Below, piece after piece: positions 8,307-17,339 of a stretch of DNA of 64,000 nucleotides. Under the pieces are notes generated by a model, which searched no databases, was not told the DNA's origin, and was given only the letters and a program-made list of their open reading frames with translations. Origin of the DNA: an uncultured Lachnospiraceae bacterium. Its GTDB lineage: Bacteria > Bacillota > Clostridia > Lachnospirales > Lachnospiraceae. The stretch spans positions 87,795 through 151,794 of the forward strand of contig CAKRJT010000005.1 in assembly GCA_934351925.1 (NCBI GenBank). Reading direction: 5' to 3'. Numbering within the stretch: position 1 is the stretch's first letter; every line of letters begins with the position of its first letter. The translations under genes and the position numbers were made by a program.

Positions 8307-9713
8307 ATGGTTTTTTCTTCAACAGTATTTTTATTTTTATTTTTGCCGGTTGTGATTGCGGTTTATTATAACCCTTTTGTGAAAAAGAGGGGATTTCGCA
8401 ATATAGTTCTTCTGATTGCGAGCCTTTTCTTCTACGGATGGGGTGAGCCGGTGTTCGTTTTCCTGATGACGCTTTCAATTATTGTGAACTGGGCATTGGG
8501 GCTTATGGTTGACGTAATGGCAAAAAAAGGAAATACGCCTGGGATGAAGCTTGGGATGATTCTGTCCGTAGTGTATAACCTTGGACTTATGTTCGTCTTT
8601 AAGTACCTTACATTTGTAACAAAAAATATAAGCTATCTGCTTCACAATGACAGCATGGTTGTAAATATTGCACTTCCTATCGGAATATCATTTTTTACAT
8701 TCCAGCTTATGTCCTATGTGTTTGATGTGTATTACGGCACAGCCAAGGTTCAGAAGAATCTTCTGTATGTAGGCTTATATGTCTCAATGTTCCCGCAGCT
8801 CATCGCGGGTCCTATTGTAAGATACGAGACGGTTGCTGATGAGATAGTTAACAGGGTTGAGAGCAGGAAGGATTTTGCCGATGGTTTTGGAAGATTCGTT
8901 GTGGGTCTTGGAAAGAAGATTCTCATTTCCAATTATGTCGGGAAAATTGCGGATATTGCGTTCGCAACGGAGGGAGGCATGTCCGTTGCGATGGCATGGC
9001 TCGGTGCGGCAGCTTACACCCTGCAGATTTATTTTGATTTTTCGGGATATTCGGATATGGCAATCGGGCTTGGAAGAATGTTCGGCTTCCATTTCCTTGA
9101 AAACTTCAATTTTCCGTATGTATCCAAGTCCATAACAGAATTCTGGAGAAGATGGCATATCACACTCAGCACCTGGTTCAGGGACTATGTCTATATACCC
9201 CTTGGCGGAAACAGGGTTAGCAAGGGAAGGCATATATGGAATATATTTGTCGTGTGGTTCCTGACCGGTGTATGGCATGGCGCCAACTGGACTTTTATAT
9301 GCTGGGGATTATTATATTTCGTGCTTCTTATGTTTGAGAAGCTCACAGGCTTTCATAAGAAAAATGGCTGGTATATGCATATATATACCATGCTTTTCGT
9401 CATTTTAGGCTGGGTGCTTTTCAGGGCTGACAGCATAACCGCGGCAGGACAATACATTGGAAATATGTTCGGGGCAGGAGCGACGGGCTTCATTGACGCA
9501 ACCTTTATCGACTGTGTAAAAAATTCAGCGGTCATATTTGTGGCGGCAGTCATTTTTTCATTTCCTGTTGTTTCTAAGGTGGGAGAATTACTTGAAAAGA
9601 AACCTATGTTTAAAAATGTGCTTGCCTCAGTGTGTATGGTTGTTGTGTTCATTGCCTCAATTCTTATATGTATAAAGGCAACATATAATCCATTCATTTA
9701 TCTGAATTTCTAG
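8307..9713 (+). CDS. MBOAT family O-acyltransferase (AlgI/DltB-like)
   Basis: 468 residues and about 10-12 membrane helices. Family signatures include the early LLIASLFFYGWGEP, the core STEFWRRWHITLSTWFRDYV with YIPLGGNR, and the catalytic histidine in FLTGVWHGANW. AlgI-type proteins move an acyl (usually acetyl) group across the membrane to an extracellular glycan acceptor with the help of an SGNH/AlgJ-like protein, which is the next gene 17 bases downstream. The substrate is probably a surface polysaccharide or peptidoglycan made by the neighbouring genes. No dltA or dltC is present, which argues against teichoic-acid D-alanylation. Confidence 0.9.
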   Translation: MVFSSTVFLFLFLPVVIAVYYNPFVKKRGFRNIVLLIASLFFYGWGEPVFVFLMTLSIIVNWALGLMVDVMAKKGNTPGMKLGMILSVVYNLGLMFVFKYLTFVTKNISYLLHNDSMVVNIALPIGISFFTFQLMSYVFDVYYGTAKVQKNLLYVGLYVSMFPQLIAGPIVRYETVADEIVNRVESRKDFADGFGRFVVGLGKKILISNYVGKIADIAFATEGGMSVAMAWLGAAAYTLQIYFDFSGYSDMAIGLGRMFGFHFLENFNFPYVSKSITEFWRRWHITLSTWFRDYVYIPLGGNRVSKGRHIWNIFVVWFLTGVWHGANWTFICWGLLYFVLLMFEKLTGFHKKNGWYMHIYTMLFVILGWVLFRADSITAAGQYIGNMFGAGATGFIDATFIDCVKNSAVIFVAAVIFSFPVVSKVGELLEKKPMFKNVLASVCMVVVFIASILICIKATYNPFIYLNF

Positions 9714-9730
9714 CAGGGAGGGTTTATTAA

Positions 9731-11155
9731 GTGGTTAAAAATCAGGCAGAACCAATATCACATAACGATAAAGCCGGCGGGCAGTCCGTAAAAGGCAATA
9801 CGGTATACAGAATTACCGCCATGTGCTGTATGGGAATATTGTTTTTGATGTTTATATTTATCATTTTGAGAATTGTTATTAAGAATGTTGTATATGAAAA
9901 AATGGGAATTTACAATCCGGTGGTCGCGTTTTTTCTGGAGGGTGACAATGATGTGACGCCGGATGATGACAAGAATAGCTCTACAAAGATAGACTGGGCG
10001 GACATATACCCGTATGCGAAGGAGGATATGTACGTCAACATAAGTAAGAATATGAGTACTCTGGAAAAATATACCTCACTTGTGGGGAAGATTGAAGCGC
10101 AGGCTGAGTGGTATGCGACGGATGGGCTTCCGATGCAGACGAAACTCACCGAGCTGGCTGCAGGCTATGAGGGACTTATAGGCTGGAAGGTTCAGGAGGA
10201 GGACTATGATGCGGTCATAACTCTGCGAAACGGCTATCTTACCTGCATCAGTCCGGTGAGAGACGACAGTGTTATAGGTGAGATTACCGACAGCATAATG
10301 GGATTTAAGGATTTTCTTGATGAGAGGAATATAAATCTTATGTATGTGATGGTGCCATTCCTTGTCGACACCGTGGACAGCGAGCTTCCACTCGGAATAA
10401 CCGATGCAAGCAACGACAATGCCGACAGGCTTATTGAGAGCCTTGAGAAAAACGGCGTTGATTATCTGGATCTGAGGGTGTGTGAGAAGGAGGACGGCAT
10501 AAGCCATTATGACATGTTCTATCGTACCGACCATCACTGGAACGCGAGGGCGGCAGTGTGGGCAGGCGGCCGCGTGGCTGAAAAGCTGTCCGAGCTGTAT
10601 GGCTATAAGTACACCCCTGAGCTTTTTGACATTGATAATTATACAAGCAGAATATACGAGAAGGTATTTCTCGGGAGCTACGGCAGAAGGGTGACGCTCA
10701 GTAAGGCTTCGCCGGAGGATTTTGAGATATTGTACCCGAAAAATAACATGACCTATCATCTTGTCATGCCTGAGCGTCAGATTGATGCGACGGGAACCTT
10801 TGACGAGGTATTTATTGACTATGACAAGCTCAAGATTACCGACTATTATGAGATGGATGCCTACAGCGCATACGTCACGCTCAGAAGCTATGTTGCAGTG
10901 ATTGAGAACGAGAATGCAGCTAACCCTGACAAGAAGATACTTATTCTCAGGGACTCCTTCGGAAACAATTTTGCTCCATACTTTGCACAGCAGTATGGAA
11001 CTGTTGAGCTTGTCGATGTTGCAGACTTCACGGGCAGCATAAAGAGCTATATCGAGGAGTCAAAGCCGGACACGGTGCTGCTTTTGTATAATCCGACAAT
11101 GATTGAACCGATAGACTGGAGCTCATATACCAGCAGCAAGTTTGATTTCAGATAG
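9731..11155 (+). CDS. AlgJ/AlgX-like DHHW-family acetyltransferase partner
   Basis: 474 residues starting at a GTG with GGGAGGG 9 bases upstream. One membrane anchor is visible at about residues 31-53, followed by an extracytoplasmic SGNH-like domain. Diagnostic motifs are the Asp-His pair in YRTDHHWNARAA and the nucleophile Ser in LILRDSFGNNF. Together these form the catalytic triad expected for AlgJ/AlgX-type O-acetyltransferases (DHHW family). The protein probably takes acetyl groups delivered by the MBOAT protein and places them on an exported glycan. The close spacing and shared promoter support joint function. Confidence 0.85.
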   Translation: MVKNQAEPISHNDKAGGQSVKGNTVYRITAMCCMGILFLMFIFIILRIVIKNVVYEKMGIYNPVVAFFLEGDNDVTPDDDKNSSTKIDWADIYPYAKEDMYVNISKNMSTLEKYTSLVGKIEAQAEWYATDGLPMQTKLTELAAGYEGLIGWKVQEEDYDAVITLRNGYLTCISPVRDDSVIGEITDSIMGFKDFLDERNINLMYVMVPFLVDTVDSELPLGITDASNDNADRLIESLEKNGVDYLDLRVCEKEDGISHYDMFYRTDHHWNARAAVWAGGRVAEKLSELYGYKYTPELFDIDNYTSRIYEKVFLGSYGRRVTLSKASPEDFEILYPKNNMTYHLVMPERQIDATGTFDEVFIDYDKLKITDYYEMDAYSAYVTLRSYVAVIENENAANPDKKILILRDSFGNNFAPYFAQQYGTVELVDVADFTGSIKSYIEESKPDTVLLLYNPTMIEPIDWSSYTSSKFDFR

Positions 11156-11216
11156 GAAACAGGTAACTGCATGGTATGCGTTTATCGGGATAAAGTAATG
11201 GAAACGGAGAATGTAT

Positions 11217-12524
11217 ATGAAGGTATTATGGCTTATAAATGCGCCCATTCCGGCTCTGTGTGAGCGGGCGGGGCTGTCGGTGCAGGTTAAGGAGGGCTGG
11301 ATAGACGGGCTTTACAATTCGCTTATGGCACTTGTGAAGGAGAGAAATCTGGATTTTAAGCTTGCCATAGCTTTCCCGCAGTTTGTTAATAGGGAGACCA
11401 TAGAGGGGGAACTTGACGGCAACGAATTCTACGGCTTTTATAAGGAGGAGGACAAGCCCTACAAGTACAATCCGAATGTCGAGGGAAGACTTAGGGATAT
11501 ACTTGCTAAGGCAGTTCCTGATGTGGTTCACATAGCAGGGACGGAGTATGACCATGCGGCTGCGATGGTGAGGGCGTTTGGCAGACCTGACAGGACTATC
11601 GTGTCAATCCAGGGACTCACAAGCGTATATGCAAGGCATTACATGGCAGATCTTCCCGTGAGCGTGAGATACGGCTTCACCCTCAGGGACGTGTTAAAGC
11701 TGGATAATCTGTTCTTTGACAGGAAAAAATATTATAAAAGAGGAGCTCTTGAGAAAGAGACCATAAGAGGGGCAGGGCATATTATCGGAAGGACCGACTG
11801 GGACAACATATGCACGCGCCTTATAAATCCTACCGCGAAATACTATTACTGCAGTGAGATACTAAGAAAGGATTTCTACGACGGCAGCCGATGGAGTTCT
11901 GACGACTGTGACAGGCACACTATATTCGTATCACAGGGCTACTATCCGATTAAAGGACTTCACTACATGCTTGAGGCGCTCAAGGATATAAGAAAATTCT
12001 ATCCGGAGGTTAAGCTCAGGGTAGCGGGTGGTGTCAGTCTCAACGATGAAGGCTTTAAAAACAGGCTCAGACAGAAGAATTATCAGCGGTACCTGTCAAA
12101 GCTCATAGTGAAATATAATCTCTCGGACTGTGTGGAATTTCTTCCGCCACTGAAAGCTGATGAGATGAAGAAAATGTATCTTAAAAGCAATGTATTCGTG
12201 TCGCCTTCGTCCATAGAAAACTCTCCTAATTCGCTGGGTGAGGCGATGATACTTGGTGTGCCGTGCGTTTCCTCGCTGGTCGGCGGTGTCGGGAATATGC
12301 TTATAGATGGAGTCGAAGGCTTCTTCTACCAGCACGATGCGCCGTATATGCTTGCCTTCTATGTTATGCGGATATTTGAGACACAGGACAGGCAGAGAGA
12401 GCAGCTTGTGTATATGACTGATGCAGCGCAGGCTCACGCACAGAGACTTTTTGACAGAAGGAAAAATGCAGAGCAGATGCTTGAGATATACGGAGAAGTT
12501 AAGTTTGAAAGTAAAAACTCTTAA
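11217..12524 (+). CDS. Glycosyltransferase, GT4-type (GT-B fold)
   Basis: 435 residues. The second ATG (11217) is chosen because GGAG at 11206-11209 is 7 bases from it but only one base from the ATG at 11211. The N-terminal half is an acceptor domain (MKVLWLINAPIP). The C-terminal half carries the nucleotide-sugar donor site: IFVSQGYYPIKGLHYMLEA, LRVAGG and the EX7E motif in SSIENSPNSLGEAMILG. It is likely to add a sugar to a lipid-linked or capsular glycan in the cytoplasm. It follows the acetylation pair by 61 bases and precedes the large membrane proteins, consistent with a surface-glycan block. The sugar specificity is unknown. Confidence 0.85.
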   Translation: MKVLWLINAPIPALCERAGLSVQVKEGWIDGLYNSLMALVKERNLDFKLAIAFPQFVNRETIEGELDGNEFYGFYKEEDKPYKYNPNVEGRLRDILAKAVPDVVHIAGTEYDHAAAMVRAFGRPDRTIVSIQGLTSVYARHYMADLPVSVRYGFTLRDVLKLDNLFFDRKKYYKRGALEKETIRGAGHIIGRTDWDNICTRLINPTAKYYYCSEILRKDFYDGSRWSSDDCDRHTIFVSQGYYPIKGLHYMLEALKDIRKFYPEVKLRVAGGVSLNDEGFKNRLRQKNYQRYLSKLIVKYNLSDCVEFLPPLKADEMKKMYLKSNVFVSPSSIENSPNSLGEAMILGVPCVSSLVGGVGNMLIDGVEGFFYQHDAPYMLAFYVMRIFETQDRQREQLVYMTDAAQAHAQRLFDRRKNAEQMLEIYGEVKFESKNS

Positions 12525-12567
12525 ACTGTCTATTAAATAAGAATTAGTGTGAAGCTTGTAAATAAAA

Positions 12568-12600
12568 TTTTCAAACTATTTATTGCTTGCAGTATGCAGT
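12568..12600 (+). repeat. Dispersed intergenic repeat, copy 1
   Basis: TTTCAAACTATTTATTG followed by GCTTGCAGTATGCAG. The reverse complement of the same two blocks occurs at 26422-26473, where about 20 extra bases separate them. No function is evident. Confidence 0.5.
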
Positions 12601-12608
12601 AGTATAGC

Positions 12609-12671
12609 AATGAAAAAGAGCGTTTTTCATTACTATTTGTACTGTCGTTTGGCGGCGGAATGGGGATTAAT
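12609..12671 (+). promoter_or_regulatory. Structured leader element, copy A
   Basis: Stem 1 is a perfect 9-bp palindrome, AATGAAAAA/TTTTTCATT, with loop GAGCG. The linker TACTATTTGTA follows, then stem 2 CTGTC/GGCGG with loop GTTT, then CGGAATGGGGATTAAT directly abutting the ATG at 12672. Near-identical layouts lie at 17263-17339, 37816-37883 (minus) and 52661-52740. GGGG inside the element is the ribosome site of the downstream gene. Confidence 0.7.
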
Positions 12672-14987
12672 ATGTGTAAAAAGCGTTGGCTGTGGATTGT
12701 CGGTGCAGAGCTGGTTATCATGATTGTGCTGGCGGCTGTGCTCGGACTTCCGGGAGTAAATGAGAACTTTCATGCCATGGACTTTGTGTATCAGCAGGGA
12801 GAGAATGTGGATGGCTTGGCGGTTGCGGGCAGTGATGGTGCACAGAGTGGATGGTTTATATCGACACCGCAGATAAAGCTCGGTTATGGTGTGTACCGGG
12901 TGGAGGTCGAGTACGAGAGCACCTCGCAGGAGAGCTTTTTGTATTTTGTGTCTGTGTCAGAGCAGTCAACACAGATAAAAAATATAGGGCAGTATGCTGC
13001 GGGCACGGAGTACTTTAAGACTGACAGGAATAAGCTGTCTACACAGGTGTTTGTAAACAGAGGAGATGTCTACTACGCCGGCTGTATATATGGCGGCGAC
13101 GGAGAGCTTGCGGTGAGGAGCATATCTATAAAAAAGGAGCCCGGCGGGGTATTAAAGGGCTGTCTGATTTATATACTGGCTGCCGCTGTCGTGGATTTGC
13201 TTATTTTGTTTGCAGATAGGAGAAAAAGGGGACTTGTTGGCGATGAGAGCATAAGGGTATTCTTTGCGCTTGGGCTCACAGTGATATTCGCCTCGTTTCC
13301 TCTTGGAACGGTTTTTCTGGTAAATGGACATGATATGGGTTTCCACCTCGCAAGAATAGACAGTATAAAGAACGGGATACTGTCGGGTGAATTTCCCATA
13401 AAGCTGTATTCTGACTGGCTGTGCGGAAACGGCTATGCGTCCGGTGTGTTTTACGGTGATGCACTTCTCTACATTCCGGCGCTCTTTAGGATAGCCGGGT
13501 TTAATCTCATGCAGAGCTACAAGATTTTTGTGCTTCTTTGCAATCTTGCAACCTGTGTGATTTCGTATTACTGCTTTAAGGGAATGTCGGGAAGCAGAAA
13601 AACGGCTGTCATAGGGGCGGCACTGTATACGGCATCTATCTATAGGCTTATTGACATATATGTGCGCGCTTCGGTCGGGGAGTATACCGCGATGATATTC
13701 CTCCCTGTCATAGCTTATGGCATGTACAGAGTCTATGCCGACGATGTGGACTCGGTGGGCTTTAAAAAGAACTGGATAATTCCGGTTATAGGTTTTTCGG
13801 GGATAATCAACTCGCATATACTGACCTGCGAGATGACGGGAATGTTTACTGTGCTGCTGTGCCTTATTATGTTTAGAAAGACCTTCGCAAAAAAGAGATT
13901 TATCCTGCTGGTGAAGATAGTTGTATATACGCTGATTGTCAATATCGGCTTTATTCTGCCGTTCGTGCAGTATTTTGTCCGCGGTGGCATAGTGGCGACG
14001 GATACCGACCGCTTCTTTACGGGAATACAGCAATACGGTGCGTTTCTGGCACAGATATTTGAGCCTGTCACTACCTACGCGGGACTGTCGACATATATTG
14101 ACTGGGCGATAAGAGAGTCGATGCCTGTCAATGTCGGAGCGGGTCTTGCTCTTGGAGGGGTAGTGCTGTTGTATGTGCTGATCATGGGCTATGTAAAGAA
14201 GAAGGGCGAGAGAACGGCAGCATGGCTTACACTCGCTTTTGCAGCCTTGGCGATATGGATGTCCACCAGCAGTTTTCCATGGAATATGTTAAAGAAATCG
14301 GGCAGTGTGATGAGCAGTCTCGTCTCGAGCATACAGTATCCGTGGAGATTTCTCAGCATAGCTTCAATAATGCTTGTTGTGGGCTTTATTCTTGCACTTA
14401 AAGCCGTGGAGGACAAAAAGAGACTGTATATGTGTGCGGGGGCGGTGGTGCTCGCTGTCAATATCTGGCAGGGAGCGGTGCTTATGAGCAATATCCTGAA
14501 CAATGCCGAGCCGTACCTCATATATCAGGGCAGTGAAATCGATACGACGCAGGCTGTCACGGGGGCCGAGTATCTCCCGGCGGACACGCTTGTGCAGGTA
14601 TACTCTGCACAGTATGTACTGCCTGACGATGGCATAAGCTGCGAGGTGAGCTGCAGGGACAATAATTATGTGGAATGTCATATCACAAACAGCACAAATA
14701 TCGATGGAAGAATTATATTCTCCATGGTGTATTACGATGGCTATACCGCAGTCGATGCAGTCACCGGCGAGAAGCTTGAAGTATATATGGATGGGGGAAG
14801 GGTAGCTGTCAATGTAAGCGGCGGTTATTCAGGGGACGTCATCGTGAAATTCTCAGGCTTTGTATCGTGGAAAATAGCTGGTGTGGTATCAATTATAGGC
14901 TTTTTGATGCTTATGGCAGAATTTATAAAATACAGGACGAAGGCTTATGAAAAATGGAGGCATGAATGGATAAAAAGGCGTGGATAA
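12672..14987 (+). CDS. Large polytopic membrane protein (PTPS_related/YfhO-like), paralog 1
   Basis: 771 residues. ATG at 12672 is used because the GGGG ribosome site lies just upstream; an ATG at 12660 is part of that site. Topology: an N-terminal helix (residues ~6-25), an extracytoplasmic beta-rich domain (~30-155), then about 12 helices and a second soluble domain near the C-terminus (~615-735). The motif NGHDMGFHLARIDSIKNG and the following FPIKLYSDWLCGNGY are typical of PF10131-type proteins, which are thought to be GT-C-like membrane glycosyltransferases or glycan exporters. Its last 22 bases overlap the next gene, a full-length paralog. Probable role: transfer of a sugar onto a surface glycan at the outer face of the membrane. 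Confidence 0.75.
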   Translation: MCKKRWLWIVGAELVIMIVLAAVLGLPGVNENFHAMDFVYQQGENVDGLAVAGSDGAQSGWFISTPQIKLGYGVYRVEVEYESTSQESFLYFVSVSEQSTQIKNIGQYAAGTEYFKTDRNKLSTQVFVNRGDVYYAGCIYGGDGELAVRSISIKKEPGGVLKGCLIYILAAAVVDLLILFADRRKRGLVGDESIRVFFALGLTVIFASFPLGTVFLVNGHDMGFHLARIDSIKNGILSGEFPIKLYSDWLCGNGYASGVFYGDALLYIPALFRIAGFNLMQSYKIFVLLCNLATCVISYYCFKGMSGSRKTAVIGAALYTASIYRLIDIYVRASVGEYTAMIFLPVIAYGMYRVYADDVDSVGFKKNWIIPVIGFSGIINSHILTCEMTGMFTVLLCLIMFRKTFAKKRFILLVKIVVYTLIVNIGFILPFVQYFVRGGIVATDTDRFFTGIQQYGAFLAQIFEPVTTYAGLSTYIDWAIRESMPVNVGAGLALGGVVLLYVLIMGYVKKKGERTAAWLTLAFAALAIWMSTSSFPWNMLKKSGSVMSSLVSSIQYPWRFLSIASIMLVVGFILALKAVEDKKRLYMCAGAVVLAVNIWQGAVLMSNILNNAEPYLIYQGSEIDTTQAVTGAEYLPADTLVQVYSAQYVLPDDGISCEVSCRDNNYVECHITNSTNIDGRIIFSMVYYDGYTAVDAVTGEKLEVYMDGGRVAVNVSGGYSGDVIVKFSGFVSWKIAGVVSIIGFLMLMAEFIKYRTKAYEKWRHEWIKRRG

Positions 14988-17215
14988 AAATTATAGCCGT
15001 GGAGGCAGCCATAACAATAGCGCTTATGGTCGCCGCAATATTTCCGTGGGTTGATATGAAATACAGTGTACAAGAGTTACAGGACATTACGGCTGAGTGC
15101 GTGAAGTCGCCGAACATATTTTTAGGATATGGAACTTACAGGTATGTTATAGAATACGATACAGACACTGACACTTCGTTCGCATTTTTGGAGATGCAGT
15201 CGGTAAATGAGCAGGGAAAGCAGCTCATAGGTCATATGGATATGGACGCAGTTTTTCTTTTGCAGGATAGAAACAGCGTTTCAGGTGAGGCATTTATAAG
15301 GCTTCCGGCAAAGGACTATGCCGTGTACGCATACCGTCTTGCAGACGCCGCACTGACGGTCAAGAGTGTGTCGATACACAAGACTCCGGGCGGAATTTTC
15401 AAGCTGGGAATAATGGCAGTGCTCATAGCAGCGGCTGTCGACCTGATTATTCTCTATAACGACAGAAGAAGGCGAGGAAGGATAAAGCAGGGAAGCACGG
15501 AAGTGTTTTTCGTGCTTTTTGCGACGGTTATGTTCACCTCCATTCCACTGCTTTTCGGATACTTGATAAACGGACATGACCTTCAATATCATCTCCTCAG
15601 AATAGAGGGTATCAAGGACGGACTGCTTGCAGGCGATTTTCCGATAAAGATACAGTCTAACTGGCTGTGCGGAAACGGTTACGCGACAGCGGTATTCTAC
15701 GGCGATTTGCTGCTGTATATACCTGCCGTTCTGAGGCTGTGCGGCTTCTCGGTGGTGCATAGCTACAATATATATGTGTTCCTGTGCAACGCAGCCACCT
15801 GCACCATAGCATATTTCTGCTTTAAGGGCATGTCGGGCAGAAGAAAAACTGCAGTGGTTGGAGCAGTGCTGTATACGACTTCAATCTACAGACTTCTTGA
15901 CATCTATGTCAGGTCATCAGTTGGCGAGTATTCGGCTATGACATTTTTACCTATGATAGCGTATGGTCTGTGGAAGATATATAATGACGAGTGTGGCGCT
16001 GAGAATTTCAGGAGAAGCTGGATAATACCTGTGCTCGGCTTTACCGGCGTGATAAACACACATATACTTACCTGTGAGATGACTGCCATATTTACCATTC
16101 TGCTATGTCTTATCTTTATTAAAAAGACATTTCAGAAGGAGAGGTTCATCGTGCTTGTCAAGATTGTCGTGTATACGACGGTGCTCAACCTCGCATTTTT
16201 TGTGCCATTCTTCCACTATATGTCTCTTGGAAAATTTGTGATAACATCGAATGCTCCGAAATATATACAGCAGTACGGCGCATATCTCGGACAGTTGTTT
16301 GCGCCTACCATGACTTATTCAGGACTCACCGAGGGTTATCAGGAGGGAATAGCTTCGGAGCTGCCGATAACAACAGGGCTGGGACTTGTCATGGGCGCGG
16401 TGGCACTGCTGTATTCGTTTGCCATGGGCTATGTCAAGGACAGGAAAGAGAAGGCGGAGGGCATCGTTTTCATAGTGTTCTCCGCACTGTCGATATGGTT
16501 CTCGACCTATCTGTTCCCGTGGGATTTCATACAGAATATTGACAAAATATTAATGAAGGTTGTCTCGACAATGCAGTTCCCATGGCGTTTCTTAAGCATA
16601 GCAAGTATCACGCTTGCACTTTGCGCGGTGTGGGCACTAAAGCACATCGATATCAAAAGCAGGTTGTATAAGTATATCGCAGTAGGAATGGTGGCAGCAG
16701 CGTTTATCCAGTCAGGATATCTTATCGGAAATGTGATAAATACTTACAAGCCGTTTTTTGTGTATGGTGAGAGCAAGCTTGACACCACAAGCGTTGTAGG
16801 TGCCGAGTATCTACCGGCGGGGGTTAGGGTAGAAACCTACACAAGTCAGTACGCTCTTGTCGATGAGAACGTTGATTACACACAGAATTACAGAAACAAT
16901 AACTATATCGACTGTACACTCAAAAATGACAGCGACAGCTATGGTACAGTTGCTTTTTCTATAGTGTATTATGACGGCTACTCTGCTGTTGACAAGGCGA
17001 CGGGGGATAAGCTTCAGGTGTTCGGCAATGAGGGCAGGCTGTGCGTATATGTGCCGTCTCATTATTCCGGCGATGTCATTGTAAGCTTCACGGGCTTTGC
17101 GTCATGGAGAATAGCCACGGTTATATCTATTATAGCCGCGGTTGTGTTTATTGTTGTTATTGCGGACAGAAAAAAAGTTATATACAGCAGACTGAGAAAA
17201 AAGAGATTAGTGTGA
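14966..17215 (+). CDS. Large polytopic membrane protein (PTPS_related/YfhO-like), paralog 2
   Basis: 749 residues, collinear with the preceding protein over its whole length. Shared landmarks are NGHDLQYHLLRIEGIKDG (NGHDMGFHLARIDSIKNG in paralog 1), WLCGNGYATAVFYGD, YCFKGMSG-like FCFKGMSGRRKTAV and the late VYYDGYSAVDKATGDKLQV. The start overlaps the upstream gene by 22 bases, with GGAGG in place. Tandem duplication followed by divergence is the simplest origin. Two different partners in one translationally coupled pair could form a heterodimer or act on two acceptors. The protein ends with a basic tail (RLRKKRLV). Confidence 0.75.
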   Translation: MDKKAWIKIIAVEAAITIALMVAAIFPWVDMKYSVQELQDITAECVKSPNIFLGYGTYRYVIEYDTDTDTSFAFLEMQSVNEQGKQLIGHMDMDAVFLLQDRNSVSGEAFIRLPAKDYAVYAYRLADAALTVKSVSIHKTPGGIFKLGIMAVLIAAAVDLIILYNDRRRRGRIKQGSTEVFFVLFATVMFTSIPLLFGYLINGHDLQYHLLRIEGIKDGLLAGDFPIKIQSNWLCGNGYATAVFYGDLLLYIPAVLRLCGFSVVHSYNIYVFLCNAATCTIAYFCFKGMSGRRKTAVVGAVLYTTSIYRLLDIYVRSSVGEYSAMTFLPMIAYGLWKIYNDECGAENFRRSWIIPVLGFTGVINTHILTCEMTAIFTILLCLIFIKKTFQKERFIVLVKIVVYTTVLNLAFFVPFFHYMSLGKFVITSNAPKYIQQYGAYLGQLFAPTMTYSGLTEGYQEGIASELPITTGLGLVMGAVALLYSFAMGYVKDRKEKAEGIVFIVFSALSIWFSTYLFPWDFIQNIDKILMKVVSTMQFPWRFLSIASITLALCAVWALKHIDIKSRLYKYIAVGMVAAAFIQSGYLIGNVINTYKPFFVYGESKLDTTSVVGAEYLPAGVRVETYTSQYALVDENVDYTQNYRNNNYIDCTLKNDSDSYGTVAFSIVYYDGYSAVDKATGDKLQVFGNEGRLCVYVPSHYSGDVIVSFTGFASWRIATVISIIAAVVFIVVIADRKKVIYSRLRKKRLV

Positions 17216-17220
17216 AAAAT

Positions 17221-17255
17221 ACATCTAAGACAATAAAAAACATTGTCTAAGATGT
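17221..17255. repeat. 14-bp inverted repeat between paralog 2 and moxR
   Basis: ACATCTAAGACAAT and ATTGTCTAAGATGT pair at 13 of 14 positions around a 7-base loop, 5 bases after the stop codon. No T-run follows, so it may be only a partial terminator. Confidence 0.45.
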
Positions 17256-17262
17256 ATTACGA

Positions 17263-17339
17263 TTTCACACAAGAAAAACGCAATAGAGCGTTTTTCATTA
17301 CTATTTGTGCCGCCGCATGGCGGCGGAATGGGGATTTGT
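17263..17339 (+). promoter_or_regulatory. Structured leader element, copy B
   Basis: TTTCACAC, then stem 1 GAAAAACGC/GCGTTTTTC (loop AATAGA), linker ATTACTATTTGTG, stem 2 CCGCC/GGCGG (loop GCAT), then CGGAATGGGGATTTGT abutting the ATG at 17340. Relative to copy A, both stems have changed on both arms so that pairing is kept. Confidence 0.7.

Noticed and set aside
13152..14033. 293-residue minus-strand frame
   Set aside because: Antisense shadow of the PTPS_related gene; rich in His, Arg and Tyr as expected for a reversed membrane-protein frame.
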